Assembly (NCBI RefSeq): GCF_017654505.1
Contig: NC_054534.1
Location: 12,751,071 to 12,815,070 of the forward strand
Reading direction: 5' to 3'
Length of the DNA: 64,000 nt
Source of the DNA: Polyodon spathula
Lineage: Eukaryota > Chordata > Actinopteri > Acipenseriformes > Polyodontidae
Shown piece after piece: positions 12,658 to 24,500 of this stretch. Under the pieces are notes generated by a model. That model was not told where the DNA came from. It worked only from the letters and a program-made list of their open reading frames with translations, and ran no database searches. Made by a program: the position numbers and the translations under genes. The first letter of the stretch is position 1; every line of letters begins with the position of its first letter.

Positions 12658-12729
<72 letters not shown>
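12658..12729. repeat. (TA)n microsatellite
   Basis: About 36 uninterrupted TA units, replacing the outermost bases of the Tc1 element that follows. Confidence 0.97.
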
Positions 12730-12732
<3 letters not shown>

Positions 12733-14028
12733 AGTATTCACCCCCCCCCTAGACATTTTCACAGTTTGTTGTGTTACAGCCTGAAATCTTGATGCATTTA
12801 AATGGGATTTTGTTTCCTTTGATTTACACAACCTACTCAACACTTTGAAGAGACAAGAGAATTTTTATTGTGAAACAATAGTTAATGAAAAAAAAAAAAA
12901 GTATTCACCCCCCTGAGTCAATACTTGGTAGAACCACCTTTGGCAGCAATTACAGCGGTGAGTTTTTTGGGGTAAGTCTCTATCGGGTTTGCACATCTGT
13001 ATCGTGTAATATTCACCCATTCTTCTTGGCAAAATTTTTCAAGCTCTGTCAAGTTGGATGGGGATTGTTGGTGGACAGCAATCTTTAAGTCTTGCCACAG
13101 ATTGTCACTCGGATTCAAGTCTGGGCTTTGACTGGGCCACTATAGGACATTCACTTTCTTATTTTTAAGCCACTGCAGTGTCGCTTTAGTTGTGCACTTG
13201 GGGTCATTGTCCTGCTGAAAGGTGAATCTCCGTCCCAGTCTTAGGTCTTTTGCAACTCAGGTAGGTTTTCCTCAAGGATTTGTCTGTATTTCCATCCATT
13301 TTGCCCTCCACTCTGACAAGCTTCCCAGTCTCTGCCAATGAAAAACATCCCCATAGCATGATGCTTCCACCACCATGCTTCACAGTAGGGATGGTGTTAC
13401 CAGGGTGATGTGCTGTGTTGGGGTTGCGCCAGACATAACGCTTTGTATTTAGGCCAAATAGTTCAATTTATGTTTCATCGGCCCACAGAATCTTTTGCCA
13501 CATCTTTTCGTAGTGTCCCACATGCCTTTTTGCAAATTCCAAGCAAGATTTTACATGGGCTTTTTTTCAGAAATGGCTTCCTTCTTACAACTCTTCATAC
13601 AGGCCAGATTTATGGAGTACCTGAGCTATTGTTGACACATGGACAGTTTCTCCCATCGCAGCCATGGAACGCTGTCTTTCAGAGTTGTCCTTATCCAACT
13701 GTGGGACCTTACAGAAACAAATGTATTTAATCTGAAATCATGTGAATCACTTTTATTGCACACAGGTGGACTCCATTTACCTTGCTGTGTGAATTCTGAA
13801 GGCAATTGATTGCACCTGAGCTTATTTAGGAGTGTCATAGCAAAGGGGGTGAATACTTATCTAATGAAGACCCCATTTTTTCACACATTGAAAGTGTCGA
13901 GTAGGTTGTGTAAATCAAAAAATGTAAATGCATCAAGTCATGATTTCAGGTTGTAACACAACAAACTGTGAAAACATCCAAGGGGGGGGGGGGGGGGGGG
14001 GGGGTAGATACTTCCAATAGGCACTGTA
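12730..14028 (-). mobile_element. Tc1/mariner transposon, decayed and internally deleted
   Basis: Inverted repeats with the shared word CACAGTTTGTTGTGTTACA lie at 12758-12777 and, inverted, near 13955-13975. The right end is complete (inward TACAGTGCCTATTGGAAGTA) but interrupted by a G23 run (13982-14004). The left terminus has dissolved into (TA)n. Total length is about 1.3 kb against the usual 1.6 kb, because the region encoding the N-terminal DNA-binding domain is largely missing. Confidence 0.85.
12918..13730 (-). pseudogene. Tc1-like transposase remnant
   Basis: Minus-strand fragments include WPSQSPDLNPSDNLW followed by QDLKIAVHQQSPSNLTELEK and AVIAAKGGSTKY, the C-terminal end of a Tc1-family transposase. 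The catalytic Glu position (usually NPIENLW) reads Asp (NPSDNLW). A stop lies just before the WPSQ segment, and other frames are broken further upstream. The KHGGGS-type region is recognisable near 13360-13390. It cannot encode an active enzyme. Confidence 0.85.

Positions 14029-14099
<71 letters not shown>
14029..14099. repeat. (TCTA)n-(TA)n compound microsatellite
   Basis: About nine TCTA units followed by about 17 TA units, immediately adjoining the right end of the decayed Tc1 element. Confidence 0.95.
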
Positions 14100-14101
<2 letters not shown>

Positions 14102-15639
14102 CCTGAAGGAAATCAAGCATTTTTTTTTTAAAATTTAAGCTTGTTTCAAATACGGTAGACAATGGTATGGTTTTGGAGCAAATATTGCAAAGTGATATTC
14201 TACCGTACTCTACTGCTGCTGTTGTCATGCAGACACATTTAATTGCTGTTGGTGCAATGAATGTAAAGATATAATTATGTGTGTCAGAGTGTGAGCATCT
14301 TCATTCACACACATCAGTTCCCTCACAATGTGTAAATGAAAAATGACATTCACCATAACCTGCATATCACTGTGCTTCTTCATAAAATGTGTTTCTGGGT
14401 CTGTAAATTACAACTATGGCTCTATTAAGATGAGGAAAATAGAACTTTAATGTGATTCAAGCGAATATGGAGAAATAATGGCTTCATGTTAATTCAGTTA
14501 ACACATCATCACTGCAATGTACTGTAAAGACAGATTTTTCCAAAAAAGCAAAGGACATTACCAACTTTTTATGTTGGAGTGAAACAGCCTATATGTTTCA
14601 AACACAGGGAAACCCATTAATTACTTCAGTCGCTGGATAGTTGGCTTAAATTTCATAAGTCACATTACAATTACACAAATGTTTTTATTTTTATTTTTGA
14701 TGTTTGTGAGTTCAGGAATTGGTCTTCAGATCCTGCCATAAGGATTTAATCCAGGCAAGATCAATGTGAAGTGCCAGCACCATATATTGATCTGCCATGT
14801 TAGCTTTGCTGGTAATACACAGCTGTGATGTACATTAGATGCTTCTAGAACTTTCTAATATGAAGACACTTTGGTTACTACTACAAAGCATCCAAACCTT
14901 AACACACACTTATAAAAAAAACTATTAAAAACATAATATTTGAGGAATCGCAGTAGGAACCACTAAAAATAATTACATACATCATGAAAAGGAAGGGAAC
15001 TGTAAAGAAAAAAGGAATGCTGCTTTTTGTTTTATGATTTTCTATTGGGAAACCACAAAAGATATTGAAAATAATTTCTGATCATCTTGAAAGCAGCTGC
15101 ATGGTACTAGAATTCCCCCCAAAAGATGCCATAAAATATGGACCTCACAGAAAACTAAACCGTTCAGGCCTACTGAAAGCATTTTGTTTTCAAGCAACAA
15201 TACTGTAGATTTCTTTTGATGGGCCAGAAAAAAAGACAGGATAACATTTCACGAAAACCAGATTACTTTCTAATGAAGCTCCAGCTTCACAGCTGAACAA
15301 CAACATACTTTTTCATGATGGAGGGAAGTTATTTCAGTTTTGAAGGGCCAGTAGCCTTAGTTAACAAATGCAATGCAAAGGGGTGGGGTGGGGAACGGGC
15401 ATAGGGGTGGATAAAATATAAAGCTTACAGAAGACAAAGCCAGATGTGTCATTCAAATTATAAGGCAGCATGTTTGTTTTTTTTGTTTGTTTTTTTCTTG
15501 CTGCTGGGGTGCTGAAGGCATTAGGTACCTTGGCCTTTTTGTGCCAGTGGGATTTGGGGGTGATGTTTCAGGAGGCATCTGGACATTAGGGCAAGAGTGA
15601 TTATCATCCAATTTATGAATAATGGCTACCTGCCAAAAC
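14100..15639. other. Intron sequence, nothing recognised
   Basis: Noncoding and AT-rich. No repeat boundary or coding signal is supported. Confidence 0.5.
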
Positions 15640-16290
15640 ATGTGTTATTATTGAGAGCCTGGGAAAAGAACATTAGCATGGCTTTCCCTCTTGAGTGTGC
15701 AATGTCCTGAAGGAGTTCAGCATGGGAGCGGAGGGGTTGGTTGGTGGTGTGTGTGTGTGGTGGGGTGATGGGGGGGTGGGGGGGTATAGGAGCTAGACTT
15801 TCATGAGCTAGCTGTCAGGGGAGACAGCAGAATAACCTTTTTTTTTTTCTTGCAATGCTAATGGCTTCACAATGCTTGGGCTATTGATTAATCTAAGTGC
15901 TAGTTCTAGGATGAGAGTGGCTTTTGGCAGACGCACAAAAGCCTATAAAAAAAGGCCCTTCAAAAAAAATAAAGAATTAAAAAAAAAAAAGAAAAACATC
16001 TGAGGCATCTGACTTTGTCTCTGTGTGACAGAGGGGGATGCAGATTAAAGAAATGAGCATTTCTTTGATATTGTCCTTCTCCCCCACTTCTGCTCCTTTA
16101 TTAATAACCCTTTCAGGGACCGGGTAACTGAATGCCCATGCTACAGTTTAACCCCCTGCTGGAGCCTGTACTACATTACTTTCAGGGTTAATTTACTCTG
16201 TTTATCAGGGAGAAATTAAAGAACATGGCACTGTGGGACTCTAGTCTTTTAAATGTTATTGCATAGCATCTAAAATCAAACCGAATGGCA
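15640..16290. promoter_or_regulatory. Candidate conserved noncoding block
   Basis: This stretch has less repeat character than its surroundings and mixed base composition, with words such as GCTATTGATTAATCTAAGTG, TTTATTAATAACC and GCAGATTAAAGAAATGAG, which contain homeodomain-type ATTA/TAAT cores. It interrupts an otherwise transposon-rich intron. It also contains G-rich low-complexity sequence (15735-15785). Regulatory function is a guess; only a cross-species alignment could show conservation. Confidence 0.2.
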
Positions 16291-16887
16291 TAATCTTAAA
16301 TATGTTGTTTGACCAGTTGCCTTTTAGATCTAGCTTTCTGGGGAGGGACACACACACACACACACACGACACCACACCCCTCCAAAAGTGGTATTATGCT
16401 GCAGATGGAATGTCTGCTGCCAGCAAAGAAAGACCATAAAAATGTAGCTTGGAGACAGCACTGCTGAGGTTATGTATCACCAGAGATATATTGGCTCCAA
16501 CACGTTTATGAATTAAAGTTCAATTAACAGCACTAAATTATGTTGTTCTTTTTTACTAGTTCTGAAATTGCATCTCTCAATTAATTTTGAGGGTAGCTAA
16601 AATGTGTTATTGATGGACTCCATAACCCCAGCATCAAGACAAGAACTACCGTCCATAGTGTCTGTAGACTTGCTTGACATTTGGCAAAATAGCCAAACCA
16701 TGTTTTTTTCAATAACCATATAATTTTTTGTAACCCTCTAACGAGTCCGTACATCACAGCTAGTTACTGTTATATAATAAGTGTCCACGAGATAATTATA
16801 GTCAAGAAGGTTTTATTTTAATTTTAAAGATTAGCATAATGCTCTAAACTAAAAAAATAAAATATATATATATATATATATATATTC
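16291..16887. other. Intron sequence with (CA) and (TA) microsatellites
   Basis: Noncoding sequence with a short (CA)n at 16351-16367 and a (TA)n at 16861-16884. The gypsy element inserted at the end of the latter. Confidence 0.6.
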
Positions 16888-17098
16888 TGTAGTAATGTGA
16901 ATGTTTATGTATATAATGCAGTTCATGTTATGCCACTAGAGGTCAGTAGCGCCCTACATACTTACCCTCTACCTAGGATACAGTGGGGTCGAGGAAGTCC
17001 TTAGAAAACACTAATGTGTAGGTTTCAACAGAGATGGTTCTAATAAAGACACTGTTATTTAAGTTATACTCTTGCATCTTGGATCTCGGGTTATTACA
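16888..17098 (+). repeat. 5' LTR of the gypsy element
   Basis: Begins TGTAGTAATG and ends ATTACA, the TG...CA form. It contains a TATA-like GTATATAATGC and a polyadenylation signal AATAAA near 17042. The TATTC target duplication lies just outside. Confidence 0.95.
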
Positions 17099-17100
17099 TA

Positions 17101-17118
17101 TGGTGACGAGGAAATTGG
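17101..17118 (+). other. Primer-binding site candidate
   Basis: TGGTGACGAGGAAATTGG starts two bases after the 5' LTR. The leading TGG would pair with the CCA end of a tRNA primer. The tRNA was not identified. Confidence 0.6.
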
Positions 17119-17233
17119 ACAACTTGTCTTAGGTCATTGAAAACGGAGACAACGAAGGAGAAAAGACAAGTGTAGCTGCATAGCTTACGCCCAACCTGCT
17201 AACGTTAGCGGGAGCGCTCACAGACAACGGAAC

Positions 17234-17880
17234 ATGGCTGCCACGGTAGGAACAACCGCGCAGTTTGATAGTCAACTACAGACATGGGAGGAATATTGCG
17301 AAGTGCTGTCGCATTTTTTTGAAGCAAATGAGATTGACAACGGCAATAAAAAGAGAGCGATTCTCTTAAGTTCGGTAGGAAGCCAAACATATAGTCTGAT
17401 GAGAAATTTGTTAAGCCCAGATAAGCCAGGGGACAAATCGATTGACGATTTAGTTGAACTGTTGAAAACGCACTACAACCCAAATCCCAGTGAAATAGTT
17501 CAACGCTTTAAATTTAACTCGAGAAACAAACAGGCAAATTAGAGTGTGACTGAATATGTGGCAACATTGCAACTATGGAGACAGGCTAAAGGAAATGTTG
17601 CGGGACAGGCTAGTCTGTGGTATAGACGATGATCGTATTCAGCTCAGGCTGTTAGCAGAAACCGAGTTAACATTTGAAAAAGCACTGAAAATTGCTCAGG
17701 CATTGGAGACAGCAAACAAAGACGTTCAGGATTTACAATGGCAAAGCAAAGGAAGTAATGGTGCTAACTGGGAACATGCTAGCCAGGCTACAGTGAAAAA
17801 GCTAAAAACGTGGAGGGAACCACGAACTGGCGGAACTATGTTATAGATGTGGTGGTGAGCACATGGCGAATGACTGTCGT
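17234..17880 (+). pseudogene. gag of the gypsy element, broken
   Basis: The frame starts at ATG 17234 and encodes a retrotransposon gag-type domain (WEEYCEVLSHFFEANEI, LLKTHYNPNPSEIVQRFKF) up to a stop at 17540-17542. Homology resumes in another frame at 17556 (HCNYGDRLKEMLRDRLVCGI, then AETELTFEKALKIAQALE). A CCHC zinc knuckle CYRCGGEHMANDC is readable at 17839-17877 in a third frame. So at least one stop and two frame changes interrupt a capsid-nucleocapsid protein. Confidence 0.9.
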
Positions 17881-17894
17881 TTTCTTAAGGAAAT

Positions 17895-18200
17895 GTGTCA
17901 CAGATGCGGGAAAAAAAACATGGGGCTCATCACATTAGCAAAAATCCTGAACCAGATGCAAGTGACGGTGAAGACGTGTTCATTATGAATAACGTAACAG
18001 AGACAAGCATTCCCAAGGTAGCGCCTATCACATTACAGTTAAAAGTTAACAAGTCGGATGTGCAATTTGAGGTTGACACGGGGTCCAGTGTTACAATTAT
18101 GAATGAAACAGAGTACTCCAAACTAAGGAATGGGGCAAAAGTACCTGATCTAAGGACATGTTCCCTGCATCTCAGAACCTATACAGGCGAAAGAGTGTAA
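17895..18200 (+). pseudogene. Aspartic protease segment of gypsy pol
   Basis: The open frame carries the retropepsin signature DTGSSVTIM at about 18075-18101, preceded by LKVNKSDVQFEV, as in Ty3/gypsy proteases. It ends in an in-frame TAA at 18198-18200. The downstream frame (18204 on) continues with the protease C-terminal part, including LLGRGWI. One stop therefore splits the protease. Confidence 0.9.
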
Positions 18201-18203
18201 ACA

Positions 18204-19925
18204 TTGGGTATTGCAAACTTAACTGTACAGTACAGAAAGACTGTTAAACAGCTGCCAGTAGTAGTAGTGTCTGGCAAAGGACCAAACCTACTGGGCCGCG
18301 GTTGGATTAAGGAGTTGGAATTAAACTGGGGCACTGTAAACCAGATAGGTAGAGACAAAACAACACTCCAGGATGTGTTGAAGAAACATGAGAATGTATT
18401 CAAAGAGGAATTGGGGACATTGCGAGACCCACCGGCTAAAATATATGTTGACAAAGAGGCAACGCCAAGGTTCTTTAAGCCAAGACCTGTGCCTTATGCT
18501 ATGAAACCGAAGGTAGAGGCTGAGCTGGACCGCCTCTTGAGAGACAAAATAATTGAACCAGTGAAATTCTCTGAGTGGGCAGCTCCCATAGTCCCAGTGC
18601 TAAAGCCTGATAACTCTGTGAGGATTTGCGGAGATTACAAACTTACTGTAAATCGGGTGTCCAAACTGGAACAGTATCCCATTCCCAGAATTGAAGATCT
18701 TTTTGCAAAGCTCTCAGGAGGGGCAAAATTCTACAAATTGGACATGAGTCATGCCTATCAACAGGTAATTTTGGATGAGGAATCAAAAAAGTACATAACT
18801 ATAAACACACACAAAGGGTTATTTAATGTAAACCGTCTTCCATTCGAGGTTTCATCCAGTCCAGCTATCTTTCAGAGAATTATGGAGGGTTTGCTGCAGG
18901 GAATTCCCCATGTAGCCATTTACCTGGACGACATCATGGTGACGGGCAAGAATGATCAGGAGCACCTGCAGATGCTAAGCAAGGTACTTCAGAGAGTGGA
19001 GGAGGCAGGCCTACGGCTAAAGAGAAGTAAGTGTACCTTTCTGGGAAGTGAGGCTGAGTTTCTGGGTCACAAAGTGGATGCCACAGGACTACACCCACTT
19101 AAGAACAAGGTACAAGCTATCCAAAATGCACCTGCACCTACCAACATAACAGAGCTTAAGGCTTACTTAGGACTGTTGAACTATTATAACAGGTTTTTAC
19201 CTAACCTGTCAACAGTGTTGGCTCCACTGCACAAATTGTTGAGAAAAGACACAAAATGGCAATGGAAAAAAGAGCAGGAGGCTGCTTTTGAGAAATCTAA
19301 AAAACTCATTCAATCCACAGATATACTTGTGCATTACGACAGTGGGAAAGAGCTGATTCTGTCCTGTGACGCCTCCCCCTACGGGATAGGCGCAGTACTT
19401 TCACACCTCATGCCAGATGGGTGGGAGAGACCCATAGGTTTTATGTCAAGAACACTCACATCAGCTGAACGAAACTACTCTCAGCTTGATAGAGAGGGAC
19501 TGGCTGTGATTTTCGGGGTGCAACAGTTTCACAAGTATCTCTATGGTAGAAAGTTCAACATATGCACAGATCATAAACCCCTTCTTTCACTCTTCAACGA
19601 AATGAAGGCTGTTCCACAGATAGTGTCACCGAGGATCCAGAGGTGGGCTGTGACACTGCGGGTGTATGAGTACGTGATAGTCTACAAGGTGGGTAAGGAC
19701 CACGGCAACTCAGATGCCTTGAGTCGTGTGCCACTGCTGGACACTTCCCAATCCACAGGTCTGGAAGACAGGGTGCTGATGGTGGAAAACATAGCGATCG
19801 TGACCGCAGAGGAGGTGAGAGTGTGGACAGGGAAAGATTCCATACTGTCTAGAGTGAGAGAGTATGTTTTAAGGGGGTGGCCACAGCGTAAGGAAAGGAA
19901 CAGATTTTACACCTTATTCTGCTAG
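18204..19925 (+). CDS. Reverse transcriptase-RNase H open frame of gypsy pol (573 codons)
   Basis: The longest open frame in the window copies element RNA into DNA. It starts with the end of the protease (LLGRGWI, residues 29-35). The RT domain has FYKLDMSHAYQQ with the first catalytic Asp at residue 180 and the YLDD box at 240-243. A tether follows, then RNase H with SCDAS (Asp 389), Glu 431 in DREGLAV, TDHKPL (Asp 456) and GNSDALSR (Asp 504). All catalytic positions I can identify for both activities are intact. The frame then drifts by an indel before the stop at 19923, where the integrase linker should continue. It has no start of its own in the native polyprotein, since the preceding stop at 18198 cuts it off from gag-protease. 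Confidence 0.93.
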   Translation: MGIANLTVQYRKTVKQLPVVVVSGKGPNLLGRGWIKELELNWGTVNQIGRDKTTLQDVLKKHENVFKEELGTLRDPPAKIYVDKEATPRFFKPRPVPYAMKPKVEAELDRLLRDKIIEPVKFSEWAAPIVPVLKPDNSVRICGDYKLTVNRVSKLEQYPIPRIEDLFAKLSGGAKFYKLDMSHAYQQVILDEESKKYITINTHKGLFNVNRLPFEVSSSPAIFQRIMEGLLQGIPHVAIYLDDIMVTGKNDQEHLQMLSKVLQRVEEAGLRLKRSKCTFLGSEAEFLGHKVDATGLHPLKNKVQAIQNAPAPTNITELKAYLGLLNYYNRFLPNLSTVLAPLHKLLRKDTKWQWKKEQEAAFEKSKKLIQSTDILVHYDSGKELILSCDASPYGIGAVLSHLMPDGWERPIGFMSRTLTSAERNYSQLDREGLAVIFGVQQFHKYLYGRKFNICTDHKPLLSLFNEMKAVPQIVSPRIQRWAVTLRVYEYVIVYKVGKDHGNSDALSRVPLLDTSQSTGLEDRVLMVENIAIVTAEEVRVWTGKDSILSRVREYVLRGWPQRKERNRFYTLFC

Positions 19926-19935
19926 GAAGACAGAA

Positions 19936-21138
19936 TTGAGCGTGCAAGATGGTTGTGTCTTGTGGGGGCCACGTGTCATCATCCCACAGCGAGGACGACA
20001 GGCTGTGTTGGAACAGCTGCATCAGTGCCATCCAGGGGTTTCGCGCATGAAGGCTCTGGCCAGAAGTTATTTCTGGTGGCCCAAACTAGATGAGGAGATA
20101 GAGACACGGGTAAAGGAACGTAGCAAGTGTCAGGAACACCGGAAAGCACCAGCCACAGCCCCGCTACATCCCTGGGAGTGGCCAGACAGACCCTGGAAGT
20201 GATTACACCTAGATTATGCAGGACCATTTATGGGGCAGATGTTTTTGATACTCATAGATGCTCATTCCAAATGGATGGATGTTTACCCGATAACTTCAGC
20301 AACATCAGCTGTTACAATTGACTGTTTGCAAAAAAGTTTTAGCAATCAGGGATTAGCAGAAATGGTAGTTTCTGATAATGGCACCTGTTTTGTCAGCTCA
20401 GAGTTCAAGGAATTCATGAACAAAAACGGCATTGTCCATGTTACATCAGCCCCGTTTCATGCGTCTTCCAACGGTCTCGCAGAACGAGCCGTTCAAATAT
20501 TCAAGACGATGATGAAGAAAGCGGGAGAAGGAAATATGTCAACTAAATTGTCAAGGGTACTATTCAGCTATAGGTTAACACCTCAAACTACCACAGGACT
20601 CTCCCCAGCAGAGATGTTACTAGGGAGGAAACTTCGGTCTACGCTTGATCTAGTGCATCCCGATTTAAAGAGAAAAGTGGAACTTAAGCAGAATAAACAA
20701 AAGGAACACCATGACAAGCACACAAAGGGGAGGAGTTTTGGAGACAGAGACTCTGTGATGACAAGAAACTTCAGTTACGGTCCAAAGTGGATACCAGGAG
20801 TCATTGCAACAGTGACTGGTCCTGTATCTTTCAAGGTAATGCTGGGAAATGGCAGGATAGTACGCAGACACATAGATCAGATCCTGTCTAGACAACAGGA
20901 CAACACCATTGGGTCAGAGGATATTGTGCAGGACACACCTGCAGAGGTTCTACAACCACCAGCTAGAGTAACCATGCCAGATGAACTTGTTCCAAACAAT
21001 GCGGACACTGTCTCAGAGCAGCTTGCTTTGAAACCAGAGGAACAAACTGGGAGTTCCCCAAAGGTGGGCAGGGATAATCAAAGCATGGCACAAGCTGTGC
21101 GTCGTTCCCAAAGAACTGTCAAAAATCTAGTTACCTGA
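19936..21138 (+). pseudogene. Integrase of gypsy pol, split by a stop
   Basis: The N-terminal zinc-binding part (HQCHPGVSRMKALARSYFWW) lies at about 20017-20080. Its HHCC motif has lost the first Cys: ERSKC has Arg where the family has C-x2-C, a single-transition change. An in-frame TGA at 20200-20202 interrupts just before LHLDYAGP, which holds the first catalytic Asp. The frame from 20230 has VSDNG (Asp) and NGLAERAVQ (Glu) with 35 residues between, the usual DD35E spacing. A GPY/F-like C-terminal region (GPVSFKVML) follows, and the frame ends at 21136-21138. Integration from this copy would be impossible without help. Confidence 0.9.
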
Positions 21139-21324
21139 AAGACTTTGACTTGCAAAAAATGTTTAAAAAAAGTTTGAAATTATATGTTTATGTACAGTTA
21201 AGGATGGACTATTTTGTGTAGTTGTTGTTACAGCAATAGTTCAGAGACATCTAGTGTATTAGCGTTACATTTTGTTTATAACTGTGTTTAAACTGTTTCC
21301 AAATTTTACAGTAGCTGAAATCTT

Positions 21325-21337
21325 AAGGGGGGGAGAT
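21325..21337 (+). other. Polypurine tract
   Basis: AAGGGGGGGAGAT directly precedes the 3' LTR and is the expected plus-strand primer site. Confidence 0.8.
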
Positions 21338-21548
21338 GGTAGTAATGTGAATGTATATGTATATAATGCAGTTCAAGTTATGCCACTAGAGGTCAGTAGC
21401 GCCCTACATACTTACCCTCTACCTAGGATACCGTGGGGTCGAGGAAGTCCTTAGAAAACACTAATGTGTAGGTTTCAACAGAGATGGTTCTAATAAAGAC
21501 ACTGATTTTTAAGTTATACTCTTGCATCTTGGATCTCGGGTTATTACA
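21338..21548 (+). repeat. 3' LTR of the gypsy element
   Basis: 211 bp, nearly identical to the 5' LTR. The first base is G instead of T (GGTAGTAATG), with a few substitutions in the rest. Followed by the TATTC target duplication. Confidence 0.95.
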
Positions 21549-21553
21549 TATTC

Positions 21554-24500
21554 ATTAGTAGGTGGGTTCAGCACCCACAGCTGCTTGAAGTACCAAAAAA
21601 AAAAAAAAGGTTTAAACCATGAATACCCAAATGGAATTACAATATGTGTATTGATTGGAATTCTAAATTACCCAGTAAATCCCAGCAATGGCTAGCATTG
21701 GTTGGGTTATGTTGATTCCAGAGTTTAATACAAGTATTAAAAATAGTTCACAGTCAACTGGCTTTTGTCTAAGGTGACATTTTCAGTTCAATACATCTAT
21801 AATTAAAAATAAAGGCTGCATGTCTTCCCAATCACATTTTTAACAAGGCAAAAGATTTTTACTTTTAACCCAAGAAAAGATCAGGAATAGAAGGGTACCA
21901 AGCTTATGTCCCTCAGGCATTATTATTTATTATTATTGGCCAAGGGGAAACTTGCTTCACCTATTAGGTATTTTTCTTCATTTATGGGTCTGCAGAAATT
22001 CAATTCTAATCCCAGTCCTGATCCAATTGAGCTGCAGCGCTGGCTTTTCAGCACATAGTCCCTCGCAATCATATTAAAAGTGAACACTAACCAACACAGG
22101 AGGGCAAAGTAACTGTCAAAGTTAAATGACTCCCACAAATCTGCCAAAGTTTCTTACAAAGTACTGTGTTAAACCACTGTAAGCAATTACACACCTGACA
22201 ATTTGCAGATACAGTGGTGTATGTCTTAGAAATTACAATTTAGTCAAGGTAGGAATTCTGCCAAGTTTAATGAAAAACAATAAACCTAATGACAGTTTTC
22301 AGATGATCTCCTTGTTTCACAATTGACGTACTGGATATCTGAGGCGTAACATTCTAATATTTATCGTGTTTATATTCTGATTCTATGCAAACTTGGAGAA
22401 GGTCAAGTCTGATTTTCAGGAAATTCTGGGTTCAGGTTGATGGGGATGTGCTATTAATGAACAAGACTGTTGTCCAAAAACGAATTTCTCTACATTCTTA
22501 TTTGTGTATTTTGCAACCATGAGCCAAAGCTTCCATCCTTATCAGTTGTGTTGCCAAACAATATCCCTTCCTAACGATGAACCGTTATGCCATTTGCTTT
22601 TTGTTCCAGGAAAATCCCTGTTGGTGTTGGAACCCATTGACTAAAAGCTTGACTCTGGCCTGGAAGCCCCAACTTTAGGTAATATTAAATCTTCTATAAG
22701 ATCACTTTCAAAGAAGCTTGAGTTATTCTTAGCTTGAGGATATGTCATTCTTTATGATGCCTAACCAGGGAAAATTGAGCTGGCTTTCTTGACCTATACT
22801 GATGTATTTTTCATACAGTTATGTACTGACTGCAAAGATTGATATGGTACAGTATGTGAAAAGCTCCACAGCAAGGAACACCACATCCACCATCCATTCT
22901 CAATCTGACTAAAAAGCCTTGTTTGGGTTTATTGCTTCAAGTATGTAGATTTAGAGCCTCCACTGCTGTGATCAACTGTATAGAACCCTTAGTTCATGTA
23001 CCCCCTTGATTTAGATTTTATGGTTAGGATATCTCAAATAATAAAGTACATTTTTGCAGACAGTTTTTTTTTTTATTGCTGTTTTGTTTACTGTGTAAGC
23101 CCAACTGAGCCATTTGCCTGCTGCCTAAACTCTAAATACCAGCCATTACTGACACATGCAGCTTTCAGCTAGGCTACAGATTTTATTTTATTTTCTGCTG
23201 CTCTTGAATACCACTGGGCCTGTTTCCATGAACCGAAGAAAAAGGGGAAGAAAATCTTATAAAAATTCATATTTCAGCAGAAAGTCTTCATGAGGAGAAT
23301 CACAATTTAAGCAATTGTTGCTGTCTAGTGCAATGCTAAGTATTGAAGGAATACTTGTTAATACCCTGTTCATTTACATAATGTTAATTTTAAACATTTA
23401 CATTTGGAAATCTATAACAAGTTCACTTCAGGGGGGAATAAATTACCAGTGCACAAAGGTTACGGTAAGTTTTTATGCTTTGAATTAAACAAATTCCACA
23501 TTGCCCCATAAGTAAAATATGCGACTAAATTTCATATAGATTCCAAAAATATTTTAATATAAGTACACATATAATGGGATATTAAAAAATAATACAAATG
23601 TAAATATTATGCAGATTGGTCTCAAGTATTTGTTAACTTTCAGGGAAGGGTAGGGAAAGTAGATATTTAGGTAACATACTGTATATTTTACAATGGATTT
23701 GAGCTTTGTGCAATATCACTCACAGTGTTTTTGTTCCTGTACAATATTCCATTCGACCATGGTGTACCAAACTATGTTATCCTTTGTACTGGGACTATAT
23801 TAAGAAAATTCTCCAATAGATTACCCAAAACACTGCATTGTTATTCTCCTACTGTAAGCTGTATGATAATTAAAGTGATGAACAGAAGTGTTTGTATAAA
23901 ATTCTGTAAAATATACACCTGGGAATAACAAAATGAACTTCTTGCACTTCTCAGGTTTTAATATGCATGATACAATGCTTGTTGCACAGTTCATTTTACA
24001 GCATTGCTTTTGTTTTCAGACAATAATTATTTAAAAACTTGTACAAAGGTGTTTGAGCAATGCTGTGGAGTGAGCAACAGTACTGAAAACATCATCCAAA
24101 AAGCTGCAGCTTTGTTGAATCATTTGTTATTTCTGTGTATCCACATCAGAAGTGGAGGGGACAGCTCATTTTTCATATGGAAGTAGTACATTAGGCTTAA
24201 TGGAAAGAATGGTGTATAAATCCACTGAAGTTTCCCAATACAGGATGTTCTTGTCTGACAAATGAACTGATGTATGAACCCTGAAAACTAAAGCAGCTTG
24301 GGGAAAAAAAGAAAAAAAAGGGAATATGAAGCGTTTGCATATTTTCTTTCTCTTGCCTCCTTTACTAAATTCTTAGCTAAATCATTTAGTGAGACAGATC
24401 AAAGTAACAGTAGGACTCTTGGCAAATTAGAACTCAAAACCATGAATAAAGAGCAACTCTACATTTTTCAAAACTGATATGATTTATGGATTATGGATTA

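Larger units (their letters stand above)
16888..21548 (+). mobile_element. Ty3/gypsy LTR retrotransposon, complete but coding-defective
   Basis: A 4661-bp element bounded by two 211-bp LTRs and a 5-bp target duplication TATTC (16883-16887 and 21549-21553). The interior has a primer-binding-site candidate (TGGTGACGAGGAA, from 17101), gag, protease, reverse transcriptase-RNase H and integrase in the Ty3/gypsy order, then a polypurine tract (21325-21337). The LTRs differ at about five or six positions out of 211, so insertion was fairly recent. Even so, gag and pol carry several stops and frameshifts. It lies within the large CNTFR intron, antisense to the gene. Confidence 0.96.
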
